Shown here in pieces: positions 12,492 through 24,431 of a DNA stretch of 64,000 nt. Position numbers and translations under genes: made by a program. The stretch comes from Musa acuminata AAA Group (taxonomy: Eukaryota > Streptophyta > Magnoliopsida > Zingiberales > Musaceae), in NCBI RefSeq assembly GCF_036884655.1, contig NC_088359.1, forward strand, positions 20,073,501 to 20,137,500, in the 5' to 3' direction. Within the stretch, counting starts at the first letter, position 1. Each line of letters opens with the position of its first letter. The notes beneath the pieces were generated by a model. That model was given only the letters and a program-made list of their open reading frames with translations. It did not search any database and was not told the origin of the DNA.

Positions 12492-12926
12492 TGTCATGGA
12501 CAAACTTCTAAATAAGGTGTTTGATGTAATGCTTATATATGTCCGTGTCTTTTGGCATATTCATGCCTTGTACAGCATGTAAAGGGGCGACCGAAGGCTT
12601 AATAGTCCCATTTTAGTTGGGTTGGTGGCCTCTTTAGGCTTGTAAATAAAGGTTGTGTCATGTGGACACGTGCGAGAGATAATGGACCATTTTACCCTTT
12701 GTTGTGCCACTGTTCAGAGCTTGTAAAGTCTGTTTGTAATTTGCATTGTCTATGAAGTATTTTTCGGAGATGTTTGCTTGTGGATCCTGATTGAGGCGTT
12801 CTCTCTAGCCCGTTCTCTCTTTTGTTGGTCCTAAGGGACAATGGGAGGCTTCGGGGAGGCTGACCTTTGCGGATGGACACGCAAGGGTGCCGCACGACTT
12901 AGGCAAAACCAGCTAAGTCCGTGACA
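12492..12926 (+). repeat. Element F 3' LTR
   Basis: 435 bp, starting TGTCATGGAC (one change from the left copy) and ending GTCCGTGACA, followed by the TSD AGGC. Confidence 0.93.
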
Positions 12927-12930
12927 AGGC

Positions 12931-13560
12931 GGTGGCACCGCCACTAACAGGCGGTGGCACCGCCAGCATCGGGAACCCAAAGAGAATTCAAATTTTGGAG
13001 CCCAAATTTGAATCCTCTTGAGGCCTATAAATACCCCTCAAATCTCAGCTGAGATTATAACTTTTTGAGAAGCAATTGATTGAGAGAAAGGTCTCAGAAA
13101 AGTCTTTGCTAGTCTTGTTTTCAATTTGCTAGTGTTCACCTCCTTCTTTCTTGCTGAAAATCTGTAAGAGAGTGAACCGCTTGTAAAAAGTTGTAAGAGG
13201 GGTATTTACCCTTCCCCTTCAAGATATTTGCTAGTGGAAGGTGGGAGCCTCATCGAAGAGGGGCCTCGCAAGTGGATGTAGGTCATTTGACCGAACCACT
13301 GTAAAATCGGCGTGATCTCTGGTTTGCATTTACTTATTGTCATTTATATTACTGGAAATCATTTGCACTTTAATGCTCTACTTCTTTATCTCCGTCTTAC
13401 TTATCCCTTCAAGTTAGAACGCAATCGAAACAGTTTCAAACGAAAACGTTGCTTTTTTTTCGTACGAAGTTTCCGAAAGTGTTTAAATCGGAAAAAGTTT
13501 ATCGTACTTTACCGCTGCACTAATTAACCCCCCCCTCTTAGTGCCGCTCCGATCCTAACA
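12931..13560 (+). repeat. A+ 5' LTR, second part
   Basis: It resumes in the GGCGGTGGCACCGCC array and contains the TATA box and a C-run (about 13528-13536). It ends CGCTCCGATCCTAACA, identical to the 3' LTR end at 20217. Confidence 0.92.
13026..13033 (+). promoter_or_regulatory. TATA box of the A+ 5' LTR
   Basis: TATAAATA inside GGCCTATAAATACCCCTCAA. The same word is at the matching place in every SIRE-type LTR here. Confidence 0.75.
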
Positions 13561-13562
13561 AT

Positions 13563-13574
13563 TGGTATCAGAGC
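13563..13574 (+). promoter_or_regulatory. Primer-binding site of A+
   Basis: TGGTATCAGAGC, complementary to initiator Met tRNA, 2 bases after the LTR. Confidence 0.92.
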
Positions 13575-13612
13575 TAGGCTCACTCTCATATTTGGTTTGA
13601 TACCCAAGAGAG

Positions 13613-15110
13613 ATGACTTACTCCGGCATACATGAGGGTCATTCTATCACACGTCCACCCTTGTTTAATGGGTTCGATTATACTTATTGGAAGACTCGTA
13701 TGAGGATCTTTCTCATTTCCATGGATTTCAAGCTTTGGACTATTGTTGAAAATGGATTTCAACAATCTTCTCTTCCGATGAGCGAATGGAATGAATCGGA
13801 GAAGAAGGTTTTTGCTTTAAACGCAAAGGCTATGAATGCCTTGTTTTGTGCACTAGACAAAAATGAATTTAATAGTGTTTCAATTTGTGATTCAGCGTTT
13901 GATATTTGGAGAACTCTTGAGGTCACTCATGAAGGCACTAGCCGAGTAAAAGAGTCCAAAATCAACATCCTTGTGCACTCTTACGAACTTTTCCGAATGA
14001 AACCAAGTGAGTCCATCGGAGACGTGTACACCCGGTTTACGGATGTCATCAATGGACTCAAAGCTCTTGGTAAAGATTTTACTAACTTTGAACTAGTAAC
14101 TAAAATCTTAAGATCCCTCCCTAAAAGTTGGGATCCAAAAGTTACGGCAATTCAAGAGGCTAAAGACCTTAAAATATTCCCTCTTGAAGAACTTATTGGG
14201 TCTCTAATGACCTACGAAATGACATGTCAAGCTCATGACGAGCTCGAGAACCCCCTTCCAAAGAACAGGAAGGATATGACACTCACATCACAAGAAGACC
14301 ACTTGAAAGGAACATCAAGTGATGAGGACAGTGACAATGACATTGCACTTTTGACTCAAAAATTTTATAAATATTTAAGAAAGAACAAATTTAAAAATAA
14401 TACAAAAAATAAATTTGAACACAAGAAGGACTAAGTGATTTGCTATGAGTGCAAAAAACCGGGACACTACAAGAACGATTGCCCTCAAGCCAGAAAGAGA
14501 ACATCAAAGAAGAAGGCGCTCAAGGCAACGTGGGATGATTCAAGCGTGTCCGAAGAAGAGGAGTCCAACACCGAGCGCTTTCCATGAGTTATTTGATGAT
14601 TGTAAAACAATTAGTAGAAAATACAAATTGCTAAAAAAGGAGCATGATAGTCTCACTTGTGATATCGATAAATTAAAAACTGAATATCATGATAGTTTAG
14701 CTCCATGTATAAAATGCCATGATCTAGAATCTCACCAAAAGGAGAACTTGCTACTTAAGGACACCTTGAAGAAATTCGAGGTTGGTAGCAAATCTTTGAA
14801 CATGATCCTTACAAATAAGGATCACGTTCTTAAAAGAAGTGGAATCGGATTTGTTAGAAGTCCTCACCAAAATCCAATCACCTTCATTAAAGGCCCCGTC
14901 TTACATGTTCGGCACCAAAACCATTACAACTTTTGTTACAAATATGGACATAAAACTTATAAATATCCATTCAAGAAAATTAGTCCGAACAAACTAATTT
15001 GGGTTCCTAAAAGAACCATGATCAATTTTATGCAATATGATGAACAAGTTAAATCTGTTTTTAAGGCACCCAAAAGAAAATGGGTACCTAAAAATAATCC
15101 TTTCTTGTAG
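13613..15110 (+). pseudogene. SIRE-like gag of A+, with broken zinc knuckles and coiled-coil region
   Basis: The ATG at 13613 lies 39 bases after the PBS and opens with MTYSGIHEGHSITRPPLFNG, the usual SIRE gag start. The 273-codon capsid part contains YWKTRMRIFL, FDIWRTLEVTHEGTSRV and LEELIGSLMTYEM (UBN2-type gag fold). A TAA at 14432-14434 ends it; the minus-strand copy A- has a Gln codon at this place. The first CCHC knuckle (CYECKKPGHYKNDC) follows. A deletion near 14577 removes about 40 codons and shifts frame into a Lys/Glu-rich coiled-coil-like stretch (ISRKYKLLKKEHDSLTCDID). The second knuckle has Cys replaced (NFCYKYGHKTYKY). It ends with TAG at 15108-15110, in frame with pol. Gag would form the cytoplasmic particle that packages element RNA. 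Confidence 0.9.
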
Positions 15111-18008
15111 AAACATACACCATCATAAGCTAGGAGCAAGAGATGGTATCTAGATAGTGGATGTTCAAGACATATGACTGGAGATCGATCTCATTTCTCT
15201 ATGCTCACTAGCAAAGAAGAAGGGTACGTTACCTTCGGAGACAACAACCAAGGCAAAATCACTGGCAAGGGAACCATAGGTAACAAATTAAAATTTTCTA
15301 TTGATGATGTCTTACTAGTTGATGGATTGAAACATAATCTCTTGAGTGCTAGTCAATTATGCGATAAAGATTATATTGTTAGATTTGAATCAAATGTGTG
15401 TATTATTGAAAAACCAAACCATAACATAACTATGATTGCATTAGTGCGAGAAATTCCAAATATAAAGTTTATTAAGGACAAAATATGCGATGCATGTCAA
15501 CTAGGTAAACAAATAAAAACTAGTTTTAAATCAAAAACTCAAATTAGCACCACTAGACCATTACAATTGATTTATTTGGACTTATTTGGACCAATTGACA
15601 CGACAAGTCTAGGAGGAAGCAAATATGCATTTGTAATTGTGGAAGACTATACTAGATACACTTGGACCTATTTCGTAGCTCACAAAAGTGATTGCTTCAA
15701 GTGTTTCTCTAAATTTTGTAAACTCACTCAAAACGAAAAAGGTTTCATGATTTCATCAATTCGGAGTGATCACGGTGGCGAATTTCAAAACTGTGACTTT
15801 CAAAATTTTTGTGAAGTTAATGGATACAATCACAACTTCTCCACTCCGAGGAATCCCCAACAAAATGGAGTAGTTGAAAGAAAAAATAGAAACCTACAAG
15901 AAATGGCAAGAACGATGTTAAATGAACATAGTCTACCCAAGTACTTTTGGGCCGAAGCCATAAATACGGCTTGCTACATCATGAATAGGGTCCTAATAAG
16001 ACCATCCCTATCAAAAACTCCCCATGAATTATGGAATAACAAAAAATCAAATATTTCCTATTTTAAAGTTTTCGGTTGTAAATGCTTTATTTTGAATGAA
16101 AGGGATGCCTTAGGAAAATTTGATGCTAAATCCGATGAAGGCATCTTTCTTGGTTACTCTTCCGTTTCTAAGGCTTTTCAGGTTTTTAACAAAAGAACCT
16201 TAGTAATAGAAGAGTCTATTCATGTAGTTTTTAATGAAATGTCTAATTTAAAGAAAAATGATTTTGATGATGATCTTGGTTTTGATAATTTGAATTTAAA
16301 TGAACCCCCTCCTCAAAATAGCAACTTGGATGCTCCTTCTTCCGAAATTTCCTTACCCAAGGAATGGAAGTATATAGATGCTCATCCAAAGGAGCTAATT
16401 ATAGGAGATACATCAAAAGGGGTTCAAACTCGTTCCTCTTTCAAGAATTTTTGTGCTAACGCCGCCTTCCTTTCTCAAATCGAACCTAAATGCATTGACG
16501 AGGCCATAAAAGATGATTTTTGGGTTATTGGAATGCAAGAGGAATTGAATCAATTTGAGAGGAATAAGGTATGGAAGCTTGTTCCTAGACCTAGTGACCA
16601 TTTAGTCATTGGTACTAAATGGGTCTTTAGAAACAAGCAAGACGAAAATGGTATCATGGTTAGAAACAAGGCTAGATTAGTGGCCAAAGGTTTCAACCAA
16701 GAAGAAGGTATTGATTACGAAGAAACATTCGCTCCCATGGCTCGATTAGAAGCCATAAGGTTGCTCCTTGCCTATGCTAGTAGTAATAATTTTAAACTGT
16801 TTCAAATGGATGTCAAAAGTGCTTTCTTGAATGGTTTTATTTCCGAAGAAGTATATGTCGAACAACCTCCCGGATTTGAAAATTCTCTTCTTCCTAATCA
16901 TGTATTCAAATTGACTAAGGCTTTCTATGGCTTGAAACAAGCTCCTAGAGCTTGGTATGAAAGAATTAGTTCTTTTTTTATTTTAAATAATTTTACCAAA
17001 GGCAAGGTTGATACTACATTGTTTATTAAATATTTTAAAAATAATTTTCTTATTGTGCAAATTTATGTTGACGATATTATTTTTGGCTTTTCGGATGAAT
17101 TACTATGTGAATCATTTGCCAAATGTATGAGTCATGAATTTGAAATGAGTTTAATGGGTGAATTAACTTTCTTTTTAGGATTACAAATCAAACAACTTAG
17201 GGATGGTATATTTCTTACCCAATCTAAATATACATTAGAATTGTTAAAACGATTTAACATGGATAATTCAAAAGCAATAAACACCCCGATGAGTACTTCG
17301 ACTAAGTTAGATATGGATGAAAATAATGAAAATTTCGATCAAAAAACATATAGGGGAATGATAGGTAGTCTACTCTACCTCACCGCGACTATACCGGATA
17401 TTATGTTTAGTGTAGGACTTTGCGCTAGGTTTCAATCAAATCCTAAATTATCTCATCTTAAAAGTGTTAAAAGAATATTTATGTATCTTAAAGGAACTCC
17501 AAATCTAGGATTGTGGTATCCAAAATATGAAAAATTCGATTTAATAGCTTATGCAGATGCCGATTTTGGTGGATGTAGGATAGATAGAAAAAGTACATCC
17601 GGAACATGCCAATTTTTAGGACATGCACTTGTTTCTTGGACTTCCAAGAAACAAAATTTAGTTGCACTATCTACGGCGAAAGCCGAGTACATTGCTGCAA
17701 GTGCATGCTGTGCACAAGTTGTTTCGATGAAAAATACATTAGAAGAGTATGGAATTCACTTTAAAAATATTCCCATAAAATGTGATAATACTAGTGCCAT
17801 ATGTCTTACTAAAAATCCAATTCAGCACTCTAGAATTAAGCACATCGACGTTAGGCATCATTTTATATGCGATCATGTCCTTAACAATGATGTTGTTCTA
17901 GAATTCATTGACACAAAGCATCAATTAGCAGATATATTTACAAAAGCTTTGAATGAAGTCCAATTTGAATTCATTAGAAGGGAATTAGGTATGTTAAATT
18001 GTCCCTAA
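15111..18008 (+). pseudogene. SIRE-like pol polyprotein of A+ (protease, integrase, RT, RNase H)
   Basis: It is in frame with gag after the TAG at 15108. The protease motif [14 protein letters not shown] (about 15144-15185) is preceded by a TAA at 15126-15128. A 944-codon open stretch follows from 15174. Integrase: the CDACQLGK half of the zinc finger is present, but about 45 codons with the two histidines are deleted (compare A-). The core has D in [10 protein letters not shown] in RSDHGGEF and E in [34 protein letters not shown] and YVDD at 17064-17075. RNase [12 protein letters not shown] and [10 protein letters not shown], with the tail ending ELGMLNCP. It would process Gag-Pol, copy RNA to DNA and integrate it. 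The zinc-finger deletion and the stop make it defective. Confidence 0.92.
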
Positions 18009-18936
18009 GAAAAAACTTGTTTGAATGGATTTTCTGTAAAGTTTTTCTTCCTCTCTCCGTTCCTCGGTGAATCTAATCCTTCTCTTTCAATTCTAAATGA
18101 CATGTTAAATTATCTTATCCTATCTTGAGTCAAACATCGCTCTTATCTGATCAAGATTAATGATTTTATGATATTTTGTGAATCTCGAAATTGATTTTGA
18201 TTGCTTGATTATGATTTTCAAGTTGACAATTTGAATTTGAATGAGTTTGTATTCGAATTATGATCTTGACTTATTGGAGTTACTACTTGAAATTTTTTTT
18301 TCACAATCTCTTCCTTGTACACCGACAATTTTTGTTATGTATAGAAAGAAGAGATTTGATAAAATGGATGAATGTTGAATTTTCCTTTATGATGAACTCT
18401 GCGTAAATATTTTAGCATACTTAATTTTGGATGATAAAATTTTTGTATGATCAATGTTATAATCACAAATTATGTGCTTCAAGTCTCATTCCCTTTTTGT
18501 TGATGACAAAGGGGGAGAAAAGTGATGACTTATACCATTTTGATAGCATGACTTATATGAATTGCAAAAACTTGTATGAATGTCTTATATGCCTTGCAAA
18601 ATGCCTTGCAAAATCCTTGAGAATATCACAAGATTGATTGATCATATTGAAAGCATGCCTTACATCTATATCATAAATTCATGTTGAAAATCTTTATCTC
18701 CTATCGTAGTAAAAATCGTCCCATATTATTTGACTTATGATTTTCAACGAAGTTTCGTATTTACTATTGCTTAATGAGAATAACGATAAGTTCTACGGTT
18801 AGAACTTATTGGTTTATGCTTGAATTCAATGGATGAAATTCAAGTGTTTTCATCTTCTCATAATATGGCATATAGAAAGGGGGAGTTATGTTTAACTCCA
18901 TCATCAATTGATTGTCATCATCAAAAAGGGGGAGAT
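18009..18936 (+). other. A+ 3' untranslated region with polypurine tracts
   Basis: No ORF of note, so there is no env-like gene. A PPT-like motif with GTTGATGACAAAGGGGGAGA lies at about 18498-18517, and the true PPT AAAAAGGGGGAGA (18923-18935) abuts the LTR. The words GATGACAA and TCATCATC accompany both. Confidence 0.8.
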
Positions 18937-20217
18937 TGTTGAATCTCGGATTTTGACGATAAAATCAATTGATGGGTTAATTGATCTAATCCATATTATT
19001 GAGTTAAGTATGAAGGATTAACTACGATAACCAGAAAATACAAAGCAAGAATACCAGAGTCAAGTTTGATGGACGTTTAAGAGTCCGAAGAATCGTCGGA
19101 GATGCTGCCGGAACCAACCGAGAATAAATCGGGAACCTGTCGAAATTTTCGGAAGTTTGCCGAAGAGATCGTCGGAGGTTCACGGACATCACCGAGAAGG
19201 CTCGGCTACTCGTTAAAGTCATCACAAGATCGGGAGCTTGCTGAGAGTCCGTCAGAAGAAATTCGTCGGAAAGCTCGCCGGAACAAGACTCGATGTTCGC
19301 AGTTGAAAACTTACTTAGGATGTGTTTTGTTATGTAGTTCACTTGTAATTAGGATTAGGATTAAGAGATAATCCTATATCCTAGTTAGGGGCCAACCGGG
19401 CCCAAAATTAGACTTGGTTTGGGCTAAATTTGAAGCCCAACCAATGAACAGAAGGGTCTGGCGGTGGCACCGCCCAGCACCCGAGAGCTGGGTGGTAGCA
19501 CCGCCTGGGCTGGGCGGTGGCACCGCCCAGCACCCGAGAGCTGGGCAGTGGCACCGTTTGGCTGGGCGATGGCACCGCTAGTCTACTGTGAGTGTCTGAC
19601 ACTGATAGGCGGTGGCACCGCCAGCAACGGGAACCCAAAGAGAATTCAAATTTTAGAGCCCAAATTTGAATCCTCTTGAGGCCTATAAATACCCCTCAAA
19701 TCTCAGTTGAGATCACAACTTTTTGAGAAGCAATTGATTGAGAGAAAGGTCTTAGAAAAGTCTTTGCTAGTCTTGTTTTCAATTTGCTAGTGTTCACCTC
19801 CTTTTTTCGTGCTGAAAATCTGTAAGAGAGTGAACCGCTTGTAAAAAGTTGTAAGAGCGGTATTTACCCTTCTCCTTCAAGAGATTTGCTAGTGGAAGGT
19901 GGGAGCCACATCGAAGAGGGGCCTCGCAAGTGGATGTAGGTCATTTGACCGAACCACTATAAAATCAGCGTGATCTCTAGTTTGCATTTACTTATTGTCA
20001 TTTATATTACTGCAAATCAGTTGCACTTTAATGCTCTACTTCTTTATCTCCGTCTTACTTATCCCTTCAAGTTAGAACGCAATCGAAACGGTTTCAAACG
20101 AAAACGTTACTTTTTTTTCGTACGAAGTTTTCGAAAGTGTTTAAATCGGAAAAAGTTTATCGTACTTTACCGCTGCCCTAATTCACCCCCCCTCTTAGTG
20201 CCGCTCCGATCCTAACA
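18937..20217 (+). repeat. A+ 3' LTR
   Basis: 1281 bp, TGTTGAATCTCGG to GATCCTAACA, followed by TSD AAATA. It has an array of GGCGGTGGCACCGCC-like motifs (19457-19625), a TATA box (19684-19691) and a C-run near the end. By eye it differs from the 5' LTR at a few positions per 100, implying an insertion that is not very recent. Confidence 0.95.
19684..19691 (+). promoter_or_regulatory. TATA box of the A+ 3' LTR
   Basis: TATAAATA in GGCCTATAAATACCCC, about 60 bases after the GC-motif array. Confidence 0.7.
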
Positions 20218-21337
20218 AAATATTCAAAGAGAGAATCATGATGAACATTCTTGGTTTACATAAAGTTTCAAAACATAATTATCAAGATCATGAATATTAA
20301 AAGACTATGAAACATTTCGACAAATCTCCTTTTAAATAGAAAACAATCTTGATTCATAAAGGATTTCATGTTATAAATTTCAAGAGATCAAGATCGTGAT
20401 TTCGATAAAAAAATATTCAAATTTAAATCATCAAAATCATTATCAAAATCCAAGAGATTCACAAAGATGATACAAATGGATTCATCAAAATCAATAAGAT
20501 TGAGCAAAATAATTTTCAAGAATGTTTCCCTCTTTTCGATTGTTTCAAAACATTTGATTTTGTTTTATTTATGTCAAATAAAAACATTTATCATGTTTAA
20601 AATTGAAAGAGTAAGATTTATTACAACAAAGATTAATAAGGTACTTTCATTATAGTAAAAATCAATAATCCATAAATCATAAGATTCATCATGCATAATT
20701 TCGAGATTTATTAAGCATGATCAATATGCATGACACTAAAACATGGTTTCAAAATGTTTAATATTTTTATTACACAATTTCATCATTATGCATCATTATA
20801 TATAACTTTACAATGTCATGCATAAAATCGTCAAATCATAATATTAAAATATTAATATTTTCATTACAACTTTATGCATCATTAAGTATACAATTGTCAA
20901 GCATGACACTTCACTATTTCATATAAGTATGCCTATTTCATTTATGTCAAATCAAAACATACATCATTTTTTAAAGCCACTTTTATGTCAAATCAAAAAA
21001 TGCATCATTAAGCATGATCATTATGCATTACTTCAAATCAAACATGATTTCATTTATTTTCAAAATATTTATCATGATAGGGCATATAAGCCAAAGAAAC
21101 TATTAAATATAAAGCATATTCATCAATGATGGTTTCATTGGGCATAAGGCATTTTCAAACAAAATCATTTTGTTATTTGTTGTAGTCATACATTTTTCTT
21201 TTTAGGTGAATCTATCTTTTCATGCTTAAATTTTTTAATTTTTCAAAGATGCTAAAAAGAAAAACATGATATAATTTTTGAAAAACAATTTTTTATTTCC
21301 TATTCCTACTATCTAAATTAAGCACTCATGAAAAACT
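20218..21337 (-). other. Family-B internal AT-rich region, 5' half
   Basis: It begins with the right TSD copy AAATA and continues the sequence left at 7752. No gene is visible. About 20535-20605 aligns by eye (minus sense) with the integrase-fossil stretch in element E (60750-60830), suggesting a decayed pol gene. The part from 21178 is repeated at 54838. Confidence 0.6.
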
Positions 21338-22284
21338 TCAAGTAATTTCAAAATAATTCAAGAGAGTTGAGTTACTTACCTTGTAGTCGAAGCCCGTCAA
21401 AACCCAATTCGCCGTTTCACCTTTGGAAGTTCTTGATTCATTCTTGGGTGCCTTCCTTTTCTTTGGCCTCTTCCTCCGTTCAAGTTCATTGTTTATTTTA
21501 GATTTTTGTTTAATGAACTTATTAAAAGTTAGTGTTCGAAGTTCAAGTTCATCATTGTCCTCATCACTTGATTCATCGCTCAAGTAGTATTCATTTGTCC
21601 GGAGTTCCAAATCCTTCCTATTCATTGGAAGGTGGTTCAAGTGTTCATTGTGTGTTCATCATGTGCATTGCACACCATTTCATATGTCATCAATGAGCCG
21701 ATAAGTTCTTCAAGTGGAAAAATATTTAAATCTTTTGTTTCTTGTATTGCCTTTACTTTTGATTCCCAAGCTTTAGAAAGTGATAGTAAAACTTTACTAA
21801 CAAGTTCAAAATTCGAGAAACATTTGCCAAGAGCTTGTAAACCATTGACGACATCCGTAAAACGGGTGTACATGTCAACAATGGTTTCGCTCGGTTTCAT
21901 TCGAAAAAGCTCGAAATCATGCATTAAAATGTTGATTTTCGAATCTTTAACTCTAGAAGTGCCTTCGTGTGTGATTTCAAGATTGTGCCATATGTCAAAA
22001 GCCGTTTCGCACAAAAAAACCCGATTGAACTCATTTTTATGCAAAGCGCAAAATAAGGCATTCATAGCCTTTGCGTTTAAAGAAAACATCTTCTTCTCCA
22101 AATCATTCCAATGGTTCATTGGAAGAGAAGACATTTCAAATCCATTTTCGACTATGTGCCATAAATTCAAATCCAAAGAAAGTAAGAAAACTCTCATTCG
22201 AGTTTTCCAATAAGTATAGTCCGTCCCATTGAAAAAGGGAGGACAAATAAGAGAGTGACCCTCTTGAAAGCCGTAAAGAGTCAT
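21338..22284 (-). pseudogene. Family-B gag, left copy, frameshifted
   Basis: Starting at 22284 it reads MTLYGFQEGHSLICPPFFNG, then YWKTRMRVFL, FDIWHNLEITHEGTSRV, FELFRMKPSETI and LEELIGSLMTYEM. A 2-base insertion (GTGTGTTC for GTGTTC near 21648) breaks the frame. The right copy at 55001-55945 lacks it and is open throughout. The C-terminal part is basic (RRKRPKKRK) and has no CCHC knuckle. It ends LLNYFEIT. The two B gags are otherwise nearly identical, including the flanking sequence. Confidence 0.88.
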
Positions 22285-22320
22285 TTCTATTTGGGTGTTA
22301 AACTAAAGTAGAAAAATGTG

Positions 22321-22332
22321 GCTCTGATACCA
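22321..22332 (-). promoter_or_regulatory. Primer-binding site, family B left unit
   Basis: GCTCTGATACCA is the complement of TGGTATCAGAGC. It lies 2 bases from the LTR end at 22335. Confidence 0.88.
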
Positions 22333-22334
22333 AT

Positions 22335-23243
22335 TGTTAGGATCAGAGCGGCACTAACAGGGGGGGGTGAATTAGTGCAGCGGTAAAGTATGATAAACTT
22401 TTGACGATTTAAACACTTTCGGAAACTTCATACGATAAAAGCAATGTTTCGTTTGAAACAGTTTCGATTTTGTTTTAACTTGAAGGATATGTAAAAAGGA
22501 GACAAAGAAGTAGAGCATCAAAGTGAAGATGGTTTGCAGTAATATAAATGACAATAAGATAAACGTAAACCGATTTATAGTGGTTCGGTCATGCGACCTA
22601 CATCCACTTACGAAGCCTTCTTCGATGAGGCTCCTAACTTCCACTAGCAAATCACTTTGAAGGGGAAAGACAAATACCCCTCTTACAACCATTTACAAGT
22701 GGTTCACTCTCTTACAAATTTTCAAAGAGAAAGAAGGAGGTGAACACTCAAGCAATTGAAAACAAAAACTTGCTAAAGACTTTGTTAAGACTTTTATGTC
22801 AATCTCTTGCTTCTCAAAGGTTTATTCTCTGCTGAGAATTGAGGGGTATTTATAGGCCCCAAAAGGATTCAAATTTGGGCTCCAAAATTTGAATTCTCTT
22901 GGGTTTCCGATGCTGGTAGTGCCACCGCCCGACCTCTCGGGTGCTGGGCGGTGCCACTGCTTAGTCTAGCGGTGCCACTACTCAGTTCTCGGGTTCTAGG
23001 CGGTGTCACCGCCTAATCTGGCGGTGCCACCGCCTACACTATTTCAGCTCACTGGTTGGGCTCCAAACTTGGGCCAAACTAGTCCGAACTCGGGCCCAAT
23101 TGGCCCCTACTTGAGTTATAGGATTAACACCTAATCCTAACCCTAATTAATGTGCTAACTACGAATTTAAAGACATTTTCTAAGCTATTACAAAGTCCAC
23201 AAGTCAAGACTTTTTCTAGCGAGCTTCCGGCGAACTTCCAACG
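22335..23243 (-). repeat. Family-B middle LTR, main part
   Basis: It starts TGTTAGGATCAGAGCGGCAC and matches the right B LTR from 55996. It includes a G-run (about 22361), the TATA box (22847-22854) and a GCGGTGCCACCGCC array (22915-23035). It stops at 23243, where A- begins, and 43 bases of it continue at 49070. Confidence 0.88.
22847..22854 (-). promoter_or_regulatory. TATA box of the B middle LTR
   Basis: TATTTATA, the complement of TATAAATA, in GGGGTATTTATAGGCC. Confidence 0.65.
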
Positions 23244-24431
23244 TGTTAGGATCGGAGTGGCACTAAGAGGGGGGGGGTGAATTAGTGCAGCGGTAAAGTG
23301 TGATAAACTTTTGACGATTTAAACACTTTCGGAAACTTCGTACGATAAAAGTAACATTTTCGTTTGAAACCGTTTCGATTGCGTTTTAACTTGAAGAGAT
23401 AAGTAAGACGGAGACAAAGAAGTAGAGCATTAAAGTGCAAATGGTTTGCAGTAATGTAAATGACAATAAGTAAATGCAAACCAGAGATCACGTCGATTTT
23501 ACAGTGGTTCGGTCAAATGACCTACATCCACATGCAAGGCCCCTCTTCGATGAGGCTCCCTCCTTCCACTAGCAAATCTTTTGAAGGGGAAGGGTAACAA
23601 CTTTTTACAAGCGGTTCACTCTCTTACAGATTTTCAGCAAGAAAGAAGGAGGTGAACACTAGCAAATTGAAAACAAGACTAGCGAAGACTTTTCTAAGAC
23701 CTTTCTCTCAAATAATTGCTGTTCAAAAAGTTATAATCTCAGCTGAGATTTGAGGGGTATTTATAGGCCTCAAGAGGATTCAAATTTGGGCTCCAAAATT
23801 TGAATTCTCTTTGGGTTCCCGATGCTGGTGGTGCCACCGCCTGTCAGTGGCGGTGCCACCGCCTGTCATTGTCAGACATTGACAGTGCTGGGCGGTGCCA
23901 CCGCCAGACCCTTCGGTTCACTTGTTGGGCTTCAAATTTAGCCCAAACCAAGTCTAATTTTGGGCCCAGTTGGCCCCTAACCAGGATATAGGATTATCTC
24001 TTAATCCTAATCCTAATTACAAGTGAACTACATAACAAAAAAAACATCCTAAGCAAGTTTTCAACCGCGAACGTCGAGTCTTGTTCCGGCGAGCTTTCCG
24101 ACGAATCTTCTTCCGACAGACTCCCAGCAAGCTCCCGAACTTGTGATGACTTTAACGAGTAGCTGAGCCTTCTCGGTGATCTCCGTGAACCTCCGACGAT
24201 CTCTTCGGCGAACTTCCGAAAATTTCGACAGGTTACCGATTTCTTCTCGGTTGGTTCCGGCAGCATCTCCGACGATTCTTCGGACTCTTAAACGTCCGTC
24301 GAACTTGACTCCGATATTTTTGCTTTGTGTTTTATGGTAATCGTAGTTAATCCTGCACACTTAACTCAATAATATGGATTAGATCAATTAACCCATCAAT
24401 TGATTTTATTATGAAAATTCGAGATTCAACA
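23244..24431 (-). repeat. A- 3' LTR
   Basis: 1188 bp, from TGTTAGGATCGGAGTGGCAC to CGAGATTCAACA. It has a TATA box at 23758-23765, a GC-motif array at about 23818-23915, and a G-run near 23268. Confidence 0.93.
23758..23765 (-). promoter_or_regulatory. TATA box of the A- 3' LTR
   Basis: TATTTATA in GAGGGGTATTTATAGGCC, complement of the A-family TATA box. Confidence 0.65.

Larger units (their letters stand above)
8374..12926 (+). mobile_element. Element F: LTR retrotransposon without coding capacity (LARD-like)
   Basis: Two near-identical LTRs (8374-8818 and 12492-12926) with TGTCACGGAC...GTCCGTGACA ends flank 3.7 kb. A Met-initiator PBS follows the left LTR and a purine tract (GTGGGGGAGA) precedes the right one. 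The TSD is AGGC (8370-8373 and 12927-12930). No gag or pol motif is visible in any frame, and all open frames are short and unlike known proteins. The body is clearly more GC-rich than its surroundings. The size and lack of ORFs fit the large retrotransposon derivative (LARD) class, which needs enzymes from another element. A solo LTR of the same family lies at 63290. Confidence 0.9.
7753..20217 (+). mobile_element. SIRE/Maximus-like Ty1/copia retrotransposon A+, with element F nested in its 5' LTR
   Basis: Order on the plus strand: 5' LTR (7753-8373 and 12931-13560, split by F), Met-initiator PBS (13563), gag (13613-15110), pol (15111-18008), 928 bp of non-coding sequence, polypurine tract (18924-18935), 3' LTR (18937-20217) and a perfect 5-bp TSD AAATA. 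Without F it is about 7.9 kb. There is no envelope-like ORF after pol, unlike some SIRE elements. The gag and pol genes carry stops and deletions, so this copy cannot move on its own. It inserted into the non-coding body of family B. Confidence 0.95.

Noticed and set aside
18009..18936. Possible env-like gene downstream of SIRE pol
   Set aside because: No open frame longer than about 68 codons and no membrane-protein features in A+ or in the same place in A-.
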